Counted from the first letter of the stretch, positions 7,734-15,770 are shown. The stretch is 27,316 nucleotides of DNA from JAVBPP01 sp031549535 (GCA_031549535.1 JAVBPP010000123.1:1-27316); one strand, 5' to 3'. Translations and numbers: made by a program. The notes: a model not told the origin generated them from the letters alone.

Positions 7734-8045
7734 ATGGCAGTCAAGGGAACCATCCGTATCAGACTCAAGGGCTATGACCACAATCTGGTGGACAAGGCGG
7801 CGGAAAAAATCGTGGAAACCGCAAAGCGCACCAATGCGCAAATCGCAGGTCCCGTGCCGCTCCCGACAGAGAAGGAAATCGTAACCGTTTTGCGCGCTGT
7901 GCATAAGTATAAGGACAGCCGTGAGCAGTTCGAGCAGAGAACGCACAAGAGATTAATCGACATCGTGCGTCCGTCCCCCAAAACCGTGGAGGCGCTCACC
8001 GGTCTGGAGCTCCCGGCAGGCGTGGAAATCGAAATTAAATTATAA
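7734..8045 (+). CDS. rpsJ: 30S ribosomal protein S10 (also NusE)
   Basis: This 103-residue protein begins MAVKGTIRIRLKGYDH and contains the S10 hallmarks TNAQIAGPVPLPT and QRTHKRLIDI. S10 sits in the 30S head and also serves antitermination with NusB. The frame stays open back to 7578, but the ATG at 7734 is chosen because it has AAAGGAGG 7 nt upstream and gives the family length. It is the first gene of the S10 cluster, directly after a long leader. The genes often found immediately upstream (rpsL, rpsG, fusA, tuf) are not here. Confidence 0.98.
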   Translation: MAVKGTIRIRLKGYDHNLVDKAAEKIVETAKRTNAQIAGPVPLPTEKEIVTVLRAVHKYKDSREQFEQRTHKRLIDIVRPSPKTVEALTGLELPAGVEIEIKL

Positions 8046-8104
8046 TTGCAATACAATTATATATAAGGTTTCGCAAACGCAGGTCAAGTTGGCAAAACGC
8101 CAAC
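8041..8104. repeat. Two inverted repeats in the rpsJ-rplC gap
   Basis: TATAATTG (8041-8048) and CAATTATA (8054-8061) form a perfect 8-bp inverted repeat around CAATA, overlapping the rpsJ stop codon. A second hairpin, GTTGGC (8088-8093) with GCCAAC (8099-8104), lies 10 nt before the AAGGAGG of rplC. This 81-nt gap is among the longest in the cluster. Both could affect mRNA stability or rplC translation. No T-run follows, so they are not simple terminators. Confidence 0.45.
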
Positions 8105-8126
8105 CAATAACCGAAGGAGGAACAAC

Positions 8127-8762
8127 ATGGAAAAAGGATTGATCGGTAAGAAAATCGGCATGACGCAGATTTTCGACGAAAAAGGCAACGTCGTCCCCGT
8201 CACCGTCATTGAGGCGGGTCCCTGCCCCGTCGTCATGAAAAAGACGATGGAAAAGGACGGCTACGAAGCGGTGCAGCTCGGCTTTGGCGATGTAAAGGTA
8301 CAGCGCCTGAACAAGCCCAAGGCGGGTCACTTCAAAAAGGCGGACGTTGCGCCGAAGAAGAATTTGCGCGAGTTCAAGCTGGCAAACGGTGACAGCGTGA
8401 ATGTCGGCGACATTCTTAAGGCAGACATTTTTGACGCGGGCGACCTGGTAGACGTTACCGGCACCAGCAAGGGTAAGGGAACGGCAGGCTCCATCAAGCG
8501 CTGGAATTTTTCCCGCCTGAAGGAATCCCACGGTACCGGCCCCGTTCACAGGCACGCAGGCTCCCTGGGCGCGTGCAGCGACCCTTCCAGAGTATATAAG
8601 GGCAAGAAGCTTGCCGGCCATCTCGGCCATGAGCGCGTTACCATTCAAAACCTCAGCGTTGTGAAGATTGACGCGGAAAACAACCTCATCGCAATCAAGG
8701 GCGCAGTGCCCGGCCCCAAGGGCGGCATCGTTCTGATTCGCGATTGTGTAAAAAAAGCGTAA
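8127..8762 (+). CDS. rplC: 50S ribosomal protein L3
   Basis: The 211-residue protein begins MEKGLIGKKIGMTQIFDEKG and carries the central extension that reaches the peptidyl-transferase centre (GTSKGKGTAGSIKRWNF, then HRHAGSLGACSDPSRVYKG). L3 is one of the first proteins in 50S assembly. The glutamine methylated by PrmB in E. coli L3 is not conserved in the loop here, as is usual for Gram-positive L3. AAGGAGG precedes the ATG by 7 nt. Confidence 0.98.
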   Translation: MEKGLIGKKIGMTQIFDEKGNVVPVTVIEAGPCPVVMKKTMEKDGYEAVQLGFGDVKVQRLNKPKAGHFKKADVAPKKNLREFKLANGDSVNVGDILKADIFDAGDLVDVTGTSKGKGTAGSIKRWNFSRLKESHGTGPVHRHAGSLGACSDPSRVYKGKKLAGHLGHERVTIQNLSVVKIDAENNLIAIKGAVPGPKGGIVLIRDCVKKA

Positions 8763-8777
8763 GGAGGAAAATGAGTT

Positions 8778-9401
8778 ATGCCTAACGTATCCGTTTTTGA
8801 CGCAACAGGCAAAAAGGTCAGCGATATGACCCTTGCGGAAAGCATTTTCGGCATTACGCCGAACACGTCCGCCATGCATCTTTGCGTCGTCACCTATCTT
8901 GCCAACAAACGTCAGGGCACCCAGTCCACCCTTACGCGCGCCGAAGTAAGCGGCGGCGGCAAGAAGCCCTGGAGGCAAAAGGGCACAGGCCGCGCAAGGC
9001 AGGGCTCCACAAGAGCGCCGCAGTGGAAGCACGGCGGTATCTCCCACGGCCCCAAGCCCCGCGACTATGCAAAGTCCGTGAACAAGAAGGTTAGACGCCT
9101 GGCGATGAAATCCGCGTTTTCCAGCAAGGTAGCCGCGGAGGAGCTGGTGGTTCTGGAAAGCCTGGAGCTGAAAGAAATCAAGACCCGCGAGGTGTTCAAG
9201 GTTCTTTCCGCGCTCCAGACCGGTAAAAAGACACTGATTGTTTTGCCGGAGAAGAACGATGTGCTCTACCGCAGCGCGCGTAACATCGCGGGAGTCAAGG
9301 TTTCTCTTGTTTCTACGCTCAATGTTTACGATATCCTGAATTGCGACACCATGCTCGTGCTCAAGGATGCCGTGGCAAAGATTGAGGAGGTATATGCATG
9401 A
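8778..9401 (+). CDS. rplD: 50S ribosomal protein L4
   Basis: This 207-residue L4 has the bacterial exit-tunnel loop GGGKKPWRQKGTGRARQGS, followed by APQWKHGGISHGPKPRDY. L4 binds 23S domain I, and in enterobacteria it also represses its own operon by binding the S10 leader, so the leader at 7532-7674 is a plausible target. The stop overlaps the rplW start by 4 nt (ATGA), giving translational coupling. Confidence 0.98.
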   Translation: MPNVSVFDATGKKVSDMTLAESIFGITPNTSAMHLCVVTYLANKRQGTQSTLTRAEVSGGGKKPWRQKGTGRARQGSTRAPQWKHGGISHGPKPRDYAKSVNKKVRRLAMKSAFSSKVAAEELVVLESLELKEIKTREVFKVLSALQTGKKTLIVLPEKNDVLYRSARNIAGVKVSLVSTLNVYDILNCDTMLVLKDAVAKIEEVYA

Positions 9402-9694
9402 GCAAGCTTGCGCAAGACATCATTCTGCGCCCCATCATCACAGAAGAGAGTATGGATGGCGTAGCGCAGAAGAAATACACCTTCGCGGTTGCGAAGGATG
9501 CGAACAAAATTGAAATCGCGAAAGCGGTTGAGACATTGTTCAAGGTAGAGGTCAAAAAGGTCAACACCGTTTCCATGCACGGCAAGCCCCGCACCTATGG
9601 CCGTTTCACGGGCCTTACGCCCTCTTGGAAAAAAGCTGTTGTCACCTTAACAGAAAAGTCCGGCACCATTGAAGTGTTTGACGGCCTGTATTAA
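9398..9694 (+). CDS. rplW: 50S ribosomal protein L23
   Basis: The 98-residue protein begins MSKLAQDIILRPIITEESM and shows the L23 core KYTFAVAKDANKIEIAKAVETLFKV and VNTVSMHGKPRTYGR. L23 sits at the tunnel exit and docks trigger factor and SRP. Its ATG overlaps the rplD stop. A structured 76-nt gap separates it from rplB. Confidence 0.98.
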   Translation: MSKLAQDIILRPIITEESMDGVAQKKYTFAVAKDANKIEIAKAVETLFKVEVKKVNTVSMHGKPRTYGRFTGLTPSWKKAVVTLTEKSGTIEVFDGLY

Positions 9695-9706
9695 AAACAA
9701 CCAACA

Positions 9707-9756
9707 TAGAAACGGCGAGGTATGGAGCGTGACATAACTCCGCAAAGCTGTTTCTA
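9707..9756 (+). promoter_or_regulatory. Two-tier hairpin before rplB
   Basis: TAGAAACGGC (9707-9716) pairs with GCTGTTTCTA (9747-9756) over 10 bp with one G-U pair, and an inner GGAG (9724-9727) with CTCC (9738-9741) can stack above it. The structure ends directly at the AGAAAGGA ribosome-binding site (9757-9764) of rplB. It could govern L2 translation or protect the processed mRNA. No T-run follows, so it is not a terminator. Confidence 0.5.
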
Positions 9757-9770
9757 AGAAAGGATATCGT

Positions 9771-10604
9771 ATGTCAATTCGTGTATACAACCCGACAACC
9801 AACGCAAGGCGTAACATGTCGGTTACGGATTTCTCGGTTCTTTCCAAGGTTCCTGCAGAACGCAGCCTTTTGGAGCCGATGAAAAAGAGTTCCGGGCGCA
9901 ACAGCTACGGCAGAATCACAGTGCGCCACCGCGGCGGCGGCAACCGCAGAAAGTACCGCGTCATCGATTTCAAGCGCGACAAGCTGCAAATCCCCGCAAC
10001 CGTCGCAACGCTGGAATATGACCCCAACCGCTCCGCCTATATTGCACTGCTGCAGTATGAGGACGGCGAAAAGCGTTACATCATCGCCCCCCATAACCTG
10101 AAGGTCGGCGATGCCGTTATCGCGGGCGAGGGCGCGGACATTAAGCCCGGCAACGCCATGCCGCTGAGCAATATCCCCACCGGTACGGTTATCCACAATG
10201 TGGAGCTTTACCCCGGGCGCGGCGGCCAGCTCGCAAGAGCAGCCGGCAACTCCGCACAGCTGATGGCCAAAGAGGGCAGATACGCCCTGCTGCGCCTGCC
10301 TTCGGGCGAGCTGCGCAACGTGCTTTCCAACTGTATGGCGACTATCGGCCAGGTCAGCAATATTGACCACGAGAACGTCAAAATCGGTAAAGCGGGTCGT
10401 AAGCGCAACATGGGCTGGAGACCTACCGTTCGCGGCAGCGTCATGAACCCCTGTGACCACCCGCACGGCGGCGGTGAGGGCAAGAGCCCCATCGGGCGTC
10501 CCGGACCCTCCACTCCGTGGGGCAAACCGGCGCTCGGCCACAAGACCCGCGCAAAGAAGAAGGCGTCCAATGCAATGATAGTTAGACGCCGCGACGATAA
10601 GTAG
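9771..10604 (+). CDS. rplB: 50S ribosomal protein L2
   Basis: This 277-residue L2 carries the N-terminal RNA-binding part (GRNSYGRITVRHRGGGNRRKYR) and the C-terminal signature MNPCDHPHGGGEGKSPIGR with the conserved histidine important for subunit association and peptidyl transfer. The start has AAAGGA 6 nt upstream, right after the hairpin described above. Confidence 0.98.
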   Translation: MSIRVYNPTTNARRNMSVTDFSVLSKVPAERSLLEPMKKSSGRNSYGRITVRHRGGGNRRKYRVIDFKRDKLQIPATVATLEYDPNRSAYIALLQYEDGEKRYIIAPHNLKVGDAVIAGEGADIKPGNAMPLSNIPTGTVIHNVELYPGRGGQLARAAGNSAQLMAKEGRYALLRLPSGELRNVLSNCMATIGQVSNIDHENVKIGKAGRKRNMGWRPTVRGSVMNPCDHPHGGGEGKSPIGRPGPSTPWGKPALGHKTRAKKKASNAMIVRRRDDK

Positions 10605-10626
10605 CCGATGAAAGGAGCAGAAACAC

Positions 10627-10905
10627 ATGGGCAGAAGCGTTAAAAAGGGACCGTTCGTGCAGCCTCGTCTGCTCGAGAAGGTTGTGGAAATGAACCAGTC
10701 CGGCAACAAGCAGGTTTTAAAAACCTGGAGCCGTTCTTCCACCATTTTCCCGGACTTTGTCGGCCACACCTTTGCCGTCCATGACGGACGCAAGCATGTT
10801 CCCGTTTATGTGACGGAAGACATGGTTGGCCATAAGCTCGGCGAATTTGCGCCGACCAGGACATTCCGCGGCCACGCGGGGTCCAAAACATCCAATTCTA
10901 AGTAA
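10627..10905 (+). CDS. rpsS: 30S ribosomal protein S19
   Basis: The 92-residue protein begins MGRSVKKGPFV and contains WSRSSTIFPDFVGHTFAVH and KLGEFAPTRTFRGH, all typical of S19. It lies in the 30S head near S13 and contacts the A-site finger bridge. AAAGGAG precedes the start. Confidence 0.98.
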   Translation: MGRSVKKGPFVQPRLLEKVVEMNQSGNKQVLKTWSRSSTIFPDFVGHTFAVHDGRKHVPVYVTEDMVGHKLGEFAPTRTFRGHAGSKTSNSK

Positions 10906-10930
10906 ACCGGTCGAAAGGAGTGTGTAAATC

Positions 10931-11302
10931 ATGGCAGATAAGGCAAAACAGGATGCGCTGGAGATGCCGGAGGCGAAGGCAAGCGTCACATTTGTGCGCA
11001 TGTCCCCGATGAAGGTTCAGATTGTTCTGGATTTAATTCGCAATCAGCCTGCCGCAAAAGCACAGGCAATTCTCAAGCACACGCCCAAGGCCGCGTGTGA
11101 GCCGGTTCTCAAGCTGCTGAATTCCGCAATGGCAAACGCGGAGAACAACTTTGACATGGACCCGGAACGCCTCTATGTTGCAAAATGCTGGGCGTGCCCC
11201 GGACCCACCCTCAAGCGTATGCGTTTTCGCGCACGCGGCGGCACAACGAGAATCTTGAAGAAAACATCGCACATCAATCTTGTGCTTAAGGAAGCAGAAT
11301 AA
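10931..11302 (+). CDS. rplV: 50S ribosomal protein L22, with atypical loop residues
   Basis: This 123-residue L22 has a 15-residue N-terminal extension before the core VTFVRMSPMKVQIVLDLIRN. The usual S-P-R-K-V-R motif reads S-P-M-K-V-Q (Met27, Gln30). The beta-hairpin that lines the exit tunnel reads GPTLKRMRFRARGGTTRILKK; most bacteria have Pro where Phe99 stands and an R-A pair near G104-T105. Changes in this hairpin affect macrolide binding in other species. The frame is intact and well placed, so it is functional; the differences are lineage or adaptive changes. Confidence 0.96.
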   Translation: MADKAKQDALEMPEAKASVTFVRMSPMKVQIVLDLIRNQPAAKAQAILKHTPKAACEPVLKLLNSAMANAENNFDMDPERLYVAKCWACPGPTLKRMRFRARGGTTRILKKTSHINLVLKEAE

Positions 11303-11320
11303 GCGAGGAGGAGGAATATT

Positions 11321-11989
11321 ATGGGACAAAAAGTGAATCCAACCGGCCTGCGCGTCGGTGTGATTAAAAACTGGGAATCACGCTGGTATGCCGATCCCAA
11401 CAAATTCGGCGATCTCCTCGTTGAGGATTATCAGCTGCGTGAATACCTGCTTAAGCTGCTCAAACCCGCCGGGGTTCCCAAGGTGGAAATTGAGCGCGAC
11501 TCCAAGCGTGTGTATATCACCGTTCACTGCGCCAAGCCCGGCATGGTAATCGGCAGAGGCGGCCAGGAGATTGAGAAGCTCAAGAAAATCTGCGAGAAAA
11601 AGCTCGGCGGCAAAGAAGTTTCCCTGAATATCGTGGAAATCAAGCAGCCGGATTTAAACGCACAGCTCGTTGCGGAAAGCATCGCAGCCCAGCTCGAGAG
11701 ACGTGTTTCGTTCCGCCGCGCACTCAAGCAGGCGCTCGGGCGCACCATGAAACTCGGCGCAAAGGGCATCAAAACCCAGGTCTCCGGCAGACTCGGCGGC
11801 GCGGAAATCGCCAGAACCGAGCATTATCATGAAGGTACGATTCCGCTGCAAACCATCCGCGCGGACATTGACTACGGCTTTACAGAGGCAAGAACCACTT
11901 ACGGCTGTATCGGCGTAAAAGTGTGGATTTACCGCGGCGAGGTTCTGCACGAGAACAGAAGAACCCGCAGGGAAGGGGGCGCTCGCTAA
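11321..11989 (+). CDS. rpsC: 30S ribosomal protein S3
   Basis: The 222-residue protein begins MGQKVNPTGLRVGVIKNWES and has a KH domain with VIGRGGQEIEKL and the C-terminal motif GRLGGAEIARTE. S3 forms the mRNA entry channel with S4 and S5. Its stop codon shares one base with the rplP start (TAATG), implying reinitiation. Confidence 0.98.
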   Translation: MGQKVNPTGLRVGVIKNWESRWYADPNKFGDLLVEDYQLREYLLKLLKPAGVPKVEIERDSKRVYITVHCAKPGMVIGRGGQEIEKLKKICEKKLGGKEVSLNIVEIKQPDLNAQLVAESIAAQLERRVSFRRALKQALGRTMKLGAKGIKTQVSGRLGGAEIARTEHYHEGTIPLQTIRADIDYGFTEARTTYGCIGVKVWIYRGEVLHENRRTRREGGAR

Positions 11990-12417
11990 TGTTGTTACCC
12001 AAGCGCGTGAAATACCGCAGAGTCCACAGAGGACGCATGAAGGGCAAGGCGACAAGGGGCAATACCGTTACCTACGGCGATTTCGGCCTTGTGGCGTTGG
12101 AGCCCGCATGGATTACCTCCAACCAGATTGAAGCTGCCCGTATCGCGATGACACGTTACATCAAGCGCGGCGGCCAGGTATGGATTAAGATTTTCCCCGA
12201 TAAGCCCATCACGGAAAAGCCGGCCGAGACCCGCATGGGTTCCGGTAAAGGTTCCCCGGAATATTGGGTAGCGGTCGTTAAGCCCGGCAGAGTCATGTTT
12301 GAAATTGCGGGCGTTGACAGGGAGCTTGCAGCCGAGGCCATGCGCCTTGCCGCACACAAGCTGCCGATTAAATGTAAGTTTGTTACAAAGGAAGAAACGG
12401 GTGGTGAGCAAGAATGA
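11989..12417 (+). CDS. rplP: 50S ribosomal protein L16
   Basis: The frame is open from an ATG at 11923 inside rpsC, but the ATG at 11989 starts the conserved MLLPKRVKYRRVHRGRMKG and gives 142 residues, the family length. GKGSPEYWVAVVKPGRVMFE is the usual L16 core. L16 organises the A-site region of 23S rRNA late in 50S assembly. It overlaps rpsC by one base and rpmC by four. Confidence 0.97.
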   Translation: MLLPKRVKYRRVHRGRMKGKATRGNTVTYGDFGLVALEPAWITSNQIEAARIAMTRYIKRGGQVWIKIFPDKPITEKPAETRMGSGKGSPEYWVAVVKPGRVMFEIAGVDRELAAEAMRLAAHKLPIKCKFVTKEETGGEQE

Positions 12418-12617
12418 AAGCCAGTGATATCAGAAAACTTTCTGCCAAAGAGCTGGATGCTAAGCTGCTTGAGCTGAAGGATGAGCTGTTCAAACTGCGC
12501 TTCCAGCAGGCCATCAACCAGCTCGACAACCCGATGCGAATTAATGCCGTTAAGAAAGATATTGCCCGCGTGAAAACCGTATTGCGCGATATCGAACTCC
12601 ACGGCATTCAGTCGTAA
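12414..12617 (+). CDS. rpmC: 50S ribosomal protein L29
   Basis: This 67-residue helical-hairpin protein reads MKASDIRKLSAKELDAKL and ELFKLRFQQAINQLDNPMRI, standard L29. It lies next to L23 at the tunnel exit. Its ATG overlaps the rplP stop (ATGA). Confidence 0.97.
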   Translation: MKASDIRKLSAKELDAKLLELKDELFKLRFQQAINQLDNPMRINAVKKDIARVKTVLRDIELHGIQS

Positions 12618-12638
12618 GGAAAGGGAGGGCAAAACAGC

Positions 12639-12896
12639 ATGAGCGAAAGAAACTTAAGAAAAACGCGCGTTGGTGTCGTCACCAGCGATAAGATGGATAA
12701 GACAGTCGTTGTTGCCGTGCAGGATAAGGTTCGTCATCCGCTTTATAAAAAGATTATGAACCGCACCGTGAAGTTTAAAGCACATGATGAAAACAACGAA
12801 TGCGGCATCGGCGACAAGGTTTCCGTTATGGAGACCCGCCCGATTTCGAAGGATAAGAGATGGCGCGTGGTTGAAATTATTGAGAAAGCCAAATAA
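12639..12896 (+). CDS. rpsQ: 30S ribosomal protein S17
   Basis: The 85-residue OB-fold protein contains GVVTSDKMDKTVVVAV, HPLYKKIMNRT and ETRPISKDKRWRVVEII, the S17 signature. It is a primary binder of 16S helix 11. GGGAGG lies before the ATG. Confidence 0.98.
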   Translation: MSERNLRKTRVGVVTSDKMDKTVVVAVQDKVRHPLYKKIMNRTVKFKAHDENNECGIGDKVSVMETRPISKDKRWRVVEIIEKAK

Positions 12897-12923
12897 TTTG
12901 GCGCTTGTAAGGAGGCAAACACT

Positions 12924-13292
12924 GTGATACAGCAACAGAGTTACCTAAAGGTTGCCGACAACACGGGCGCGAAGGAAATCATGTGTATCCGTGTCCTGGG
13001 CGGCACCGGCAGAAGGTATGCGAATATCGGAGACGTTATCGTTGCTTCGGTTAAAAAAGCATCGCCCGGCGGCGTTGTGAAAAAAGGCGAAATCGTCAGA
13101 GCAGTTGTCGTTCGCACCGCGAGCGGTCTGCGCCGTGATGATGGTACCTATATTCGTTTTGATGAGAACGCAGCCGTTATCATCAAAGAAGATAAGAACC
13201 CAAGAGGAACCCGTATTTTTGGGCCGGTAGCCAGAGAGCTTCGTGAGAAAGATTATCTCAAGATTCTCTCCCTCGCTCCGGAAGTTCTGTGA
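12924..13292 (+). CDS. rplN: 50S ribosomal protein L14
   Basis: The 122-residue protein begins at a GTG (AAGGAGG 7 nt upstream) and reads MIQQQSYLKVADNTGAKEIM, then GTRIFGPVARELREK. It forms intersubunit bridges with 16S helix 14 and binds the silencing factor RsfS in other bacteria. Its length matches the family exactly. Confidence 0.98.
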   Translation: MIQQQSYLKVADNTGAKEIMCIRVLGGTGRRYANIGDVIVASVKKASPGGVVKKGEIVRAVVVRTASGLRRDDGTYIRFDENAAVIIKEDKNPRGTRIFGPVARELREKDYLKILSLAPEVL

Positions 13293-13308
13293 GCGGGAGG
13301 AACGAAGA

Positions 13309-13629
13309 ATGAATAAAGTGCATGTAAAAACCGGCGATATGGTCGTTGTCATCAACGGCAAATACCGCGGCAAGCGCGGTAAAGTGATGCAGGTCAGCCC
13401 CTCTGAGGAAAAGGTCATCGTGGATGGCGTTAACATCGTCACCAAGCATGTCAAGCCCAAGAAGATGGGGGAGCCCGGCGGCTTGATTAAGGCCGAAAGC
13501 GCGTTGTATGCCTGCAAGGTGCAGCTGGTCTGCCCCAAGTGCAGCAAGCCCACCCGCGTGGGTCACAGCGTAAGCAGCAAGGGCAAAAAGATGCGTACCT
13601 GCAAAAAATGCAAGGCAGAATTTGAATAA
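13309..13629 (+). CDS. rplX: 50S ribosomal protein L24 with C-terminal zinc ribbon
   Basis: The ATG at 13309 is chosen over the open frame back to 13243 because GGGAGG (13295-13300) precedes it and residue 2 begins the conserved NKVHVKTGD. The 106-residue protein has a KOW motif (VVINGKYRGKRGKVMQV) and a four-cysteine ribbon, Cys75-Cys78 and Cys98-Cys101, common in Gram-positive L24. It initiates 50S assembly by binding the 5' end of 23S rRNA. Confidence 0.97.
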   Translation: MNKVHVKTGDMVVVINGKYRGKRGKVMQVSPSEEKVIVDGVNIVTKHVKPKKMGEPGGLIKAESALYACKVQLVCPKCSKPTRVGHSVSSKGKKMRTCKKCKAEFE

Positions 13630-13645
13630 GGGAGGGACATGACAT

Positions 13646-14185
13646 ATGCCAAGGTTAAAGGACAGCTATGCAAAAACCGTTGCGCCTGAACTGATGAAAA
13701 AGTTTCAGTATAAGAGCGTCATGCAAATCCCGAAGCTCGATAAGGTTGTTATCAACATCGGCTGCGGCGAAGCGAGAGACAATGCAAAGATACTCGAAAG
13801 CGTCGTTTCCGATTTGATGCAAATCACAGGTCAAAAACCCGTTCTTTGTAAGGCGAAGAAAAGCGTGGCGAACTTTAAGCTGCGCGAGGGCATAACCATC
13901 GGCGCGAAGGTAACGCTGCGCGGTGACAGAATGTATGAATTTGTTGACAGATTCTTCAATCTTGCGCTGCCCAGAGTGCGTGACTTCAGAGGCATCAACC
14001 CCAACAGCTTTGACGGCCGCGGGAACTATTCCATGGGCGTAAAAGAGCAGTTGATTTTCCCGGAAATTGACTACGATAAAATTGACAAGGTCAGAGGCAT
14101 GGATATCTGCTTTGTCACCACCGCAGGAACAGATGAAGAAGCGCGCGAGCTGCTCAGCTTAATGGGCGCTCCGTTTGCAAAGTAA
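13646..14185 (+). CDS. rplE: 50S ribosomal protein L5
   Basis: The 179-residue protein reads IPKLDKVVINIGCGEARDN, then TLRGDRMYEFVDRFFNLALP and DFRGINPNSFDGRGNYSMG. L5 carries 5S rRNA into the central protuberance and contacts the P-site tRNA. Its frame and length are ordinary. Confidence 0.98.
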   Translation: MPRLKDSYAKTVAPELMKKFQYKSVMQIPKLDKVVINIGCGEARDNAKILESVVSDLMQITGQKPVLCKAKKSVANFKLREGITIGAKVTLRGDRMYEFVDRFFNLALPRVRDFRGINPNSFDGRGNYSMGVKEQLIFPEIDYDKIDKVRGMDICFVTTAGTDEEARELLSLMGAPFAK

Positions 14186-14197
14186 GGAGGAAGCATT

Positions 14198-14383
14198 ATG
14201 GCAAAAACATCCATGAAGGTAAAACAACAGCGCCCGGCCAAGTTTTCCTCAAGACAGTATAACAGATGCAAAATCTGCGGCAGACCCCATGCCTATCTGC
14301 GCAAGTACGGCGTATGCCGCATTTGTTTCAGAGAGCTTGCGCATGCCGGTCAGATTCCCGGCGTGAAAAAGGCGAGCTGGTAA
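14198..14383 (+). CDS. rpsN: 30S ribosomal protein S14, zinc type
   Basis: At 61 residues this is the short zinc form (S14 type Z). Cys24-Cys27 and Cys40-Cys43 (RCKICGRPHAYLRKYGVCRICFREL) bind Zn. It completes the 30S head near S3 and S10. Many Firmicutes hold a second, zinc-free copy elsewhere that is induced under zinc starvation; that cannot be judged here. Confidence 0.98.
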   Translation: MAKTSMKVKQQRPAKFSSRQYNRCKICGRPHAYLRKYGVCRICFRELAHAGQIPGVKKASW

Positions 14384-14412
14384 ATTAAGCCGCTGATAAG
14401 GAGGTTAACGGA

Positions 14413-14811
14413 ATGCAAATCACGGATTCCATTGCCGATATGCTCACCAGAATCCGCAACGCGAATTCAGCGAAGCATGATACGGTTAAAATTCCCGCAT
14501 CGAATATGAAAAAAGCAATCGCGCAGATTCTGTTGGATGAGGGTTATGTTCGTTCTTTCAAAGTGGAGGACGACGGCAAACAGGGCGTTATTGAAATCGT
14601 CCTAAAATACGGCGAAAATAAGAGCCAGGTTATTACCGGCCTGCGCAGAGTTTCCAAGCCCGGCCTGCGTATTTACAGCAACTGTGAGGATATGCCCCGC
14701 GTCATGAAGGGTCTGGGTATCGCAATCCTCTCAACATCCAAGGGCGTTATGACAGATAAGGACGCACGCAAAGCCAATATCGGCGGCGAAGTCCTTGCAT
14801 TCGTTTGGTAA
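14413..14811 (+). CDS. rpsH: 30S ribosomal protein S8
   Basis: The 132-residue protein begins MQITDSIADMLTRIRNANSA and ends in the family's ARKANIGGEVLAFVW. S8 binds 16S helix 21, and in E. coli it represses the spc operon by binding mRNA near rplE. I saw no obvious copy of that site here. Confidence 0.98.
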   Translation: MQITDSIADMLTRIRNANSAKHDTVKIPASNMKKAIAQILLDEGYVRSFKVEDDGKQGVIEIVLKYGENKSQVITGLRRVSKPGLRIYSNCEDMPRVMKGLGIAILSTSKGVMTDKDARKANIGGEVLAFVW

Positions 14812-14823
14812 GGAGGTGCTCAA

Positions 14824-15369
14824 ATGTCACGAATAGGCAGAAAACCCATTGATATTCCCGCAGGCGTTGATGTCAAGATTGACGGAAGCACCGTTACCGT
14901 GAAGGGCCCGAAAGGCACCCTAAGCCAAACGATGCATGCCAACATGGCATTGAACATGGAAGGCGCGCAGCTGCTTGTTACGCGCCCGGACGATGAGAAA
15001 GAGAACCGTTCCCTGCACGGCCTGACAAGAACGCTGATTGCCAACATGGTCGCCGGCGTGAACGAAGGCTTCAAGAAGGAACTGGACATCAACGGCGTCG
15101 GTTACCGTGCCGCAAAGCAGGGCAGCGAGCTGGTTTTGAATGTCGGCTACTCTCATCAGGTAATTATGCCGGAGCCGGATGGCATCACGGTTGAGGTTCC
15201 GAACCCCAACAAGATTATCATCAACGGTGCCGACAAGCAAAAGGTCGGTCAGTTTGCGGCAGAGGTTCGCAAAACCCGCCCGCCCGAGCCGTATAAGGGC
15301 AAGGGTATCAAGTATGTTGACGAAGTGATCCGCCGCAAGGAAGGCAAGGCCGGCAAGGGCGGTAAATAA
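14824..15369 (+). CDS. rplF: 50S ribosomal protein L6
   Basis: The 181-residue protein begins MSRIGRKPIDIPAGV and carries the second-domain motif PPEPYKGKGIKYVDEVIRRKEGKAGK. It supports the factor-binding site near the sarcin-ricin loop. AAGGAGG precedes the ATG by 7 nt. Confidence 0.98.
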   Translation: MSRIGRKPIDIPAGVDVKIDGSTVTVKGPKGTLSQTMHANMALNMEGAQLLVTRPDDEKENRSLHGLTRTLIANMVAGVNEGFKKELDINGVGYRAAKQGSELVLNVGYSHQVIMPEPDGITVEVPNPNKIIINGADKQKVGQFAAEVRKTRPPEPYKGKGIKYVDEVIRRKEGKAGKGGK

Positions 15370-15392
15370 ACAGTAAGGAGTGTAATGCTACT

Positions 15393-15752
15393 ATGGTGAC
15401 AAGACCAGACAGCAATCAGGCTCGCCAAAAGCGCCACGCAAGAGTGCGCGCCAAGGTTTCCGGAACTGCGGAATGCCCGCGCCTGAATGTGTTCCGCTCC
15501 CTGCAGAACATTTATGCCCAGTTAATTGACGACGTGCAGGGTGTAACCCTCGTGTCTGCCTCAACTGTGGAAAAGGATTTTGCGGATTACGGCGGAAATA
15601 AATCTGCAGCGAAGGCTGTAGGTAAAAAATTGGCAGAACGCGCAGCGGAAAAAGGCATCACGCAAGTGGTGTTTGACCGCGGCGGATATATCTATCACGG
15701 CCGTGTTCAGGAATTGGCCGAGGGCGCCCGCGAGGGTGGCCTGAAGTTCTAA
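15393..15752 (+). CDS. rplR: 50S ribosomal protein L18
   Basis: The 119-residue protein shows RHARVRAKVSGTAECPRLNV and VVFDRGGYIYHGRVQELAEGAREGGL, the L18 5S-rRNA-binding core. The family's ATG-proximal basic tail is present. It works with L5 in the central protuberance. Confidence 0.98.
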   Translation: MVTRPDSNQARQKRHARVRAKVSGTAECPRLNVFRSLQNIYAQLIDDVQGVTLVSASTVEKDFADYGGNKSAAKAVGKKLAERAAEKGITQVVFDRGGYIYHGRVQELAEGAREGGLKF

Positions 15753-15770
15753 GGAAAAGGAGGTATTCGT

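Noticed and set aside
8040..9047. A 335-codon open frame on the minus strand across rplC and rplD
   Set aside because: It is antisense to two certain ribosomal genes, has no ribosome-binding site and no recognisable domain. Long antisense frames are common opposite G+C-rich ribosomal genes.
9774..10793. A 339-codon open frame on the minus strand across rplB and rpsS
   Set aside because: It lies opposite L2 and S19 and its translation matches no family I know. It is a codon-bias shadow.
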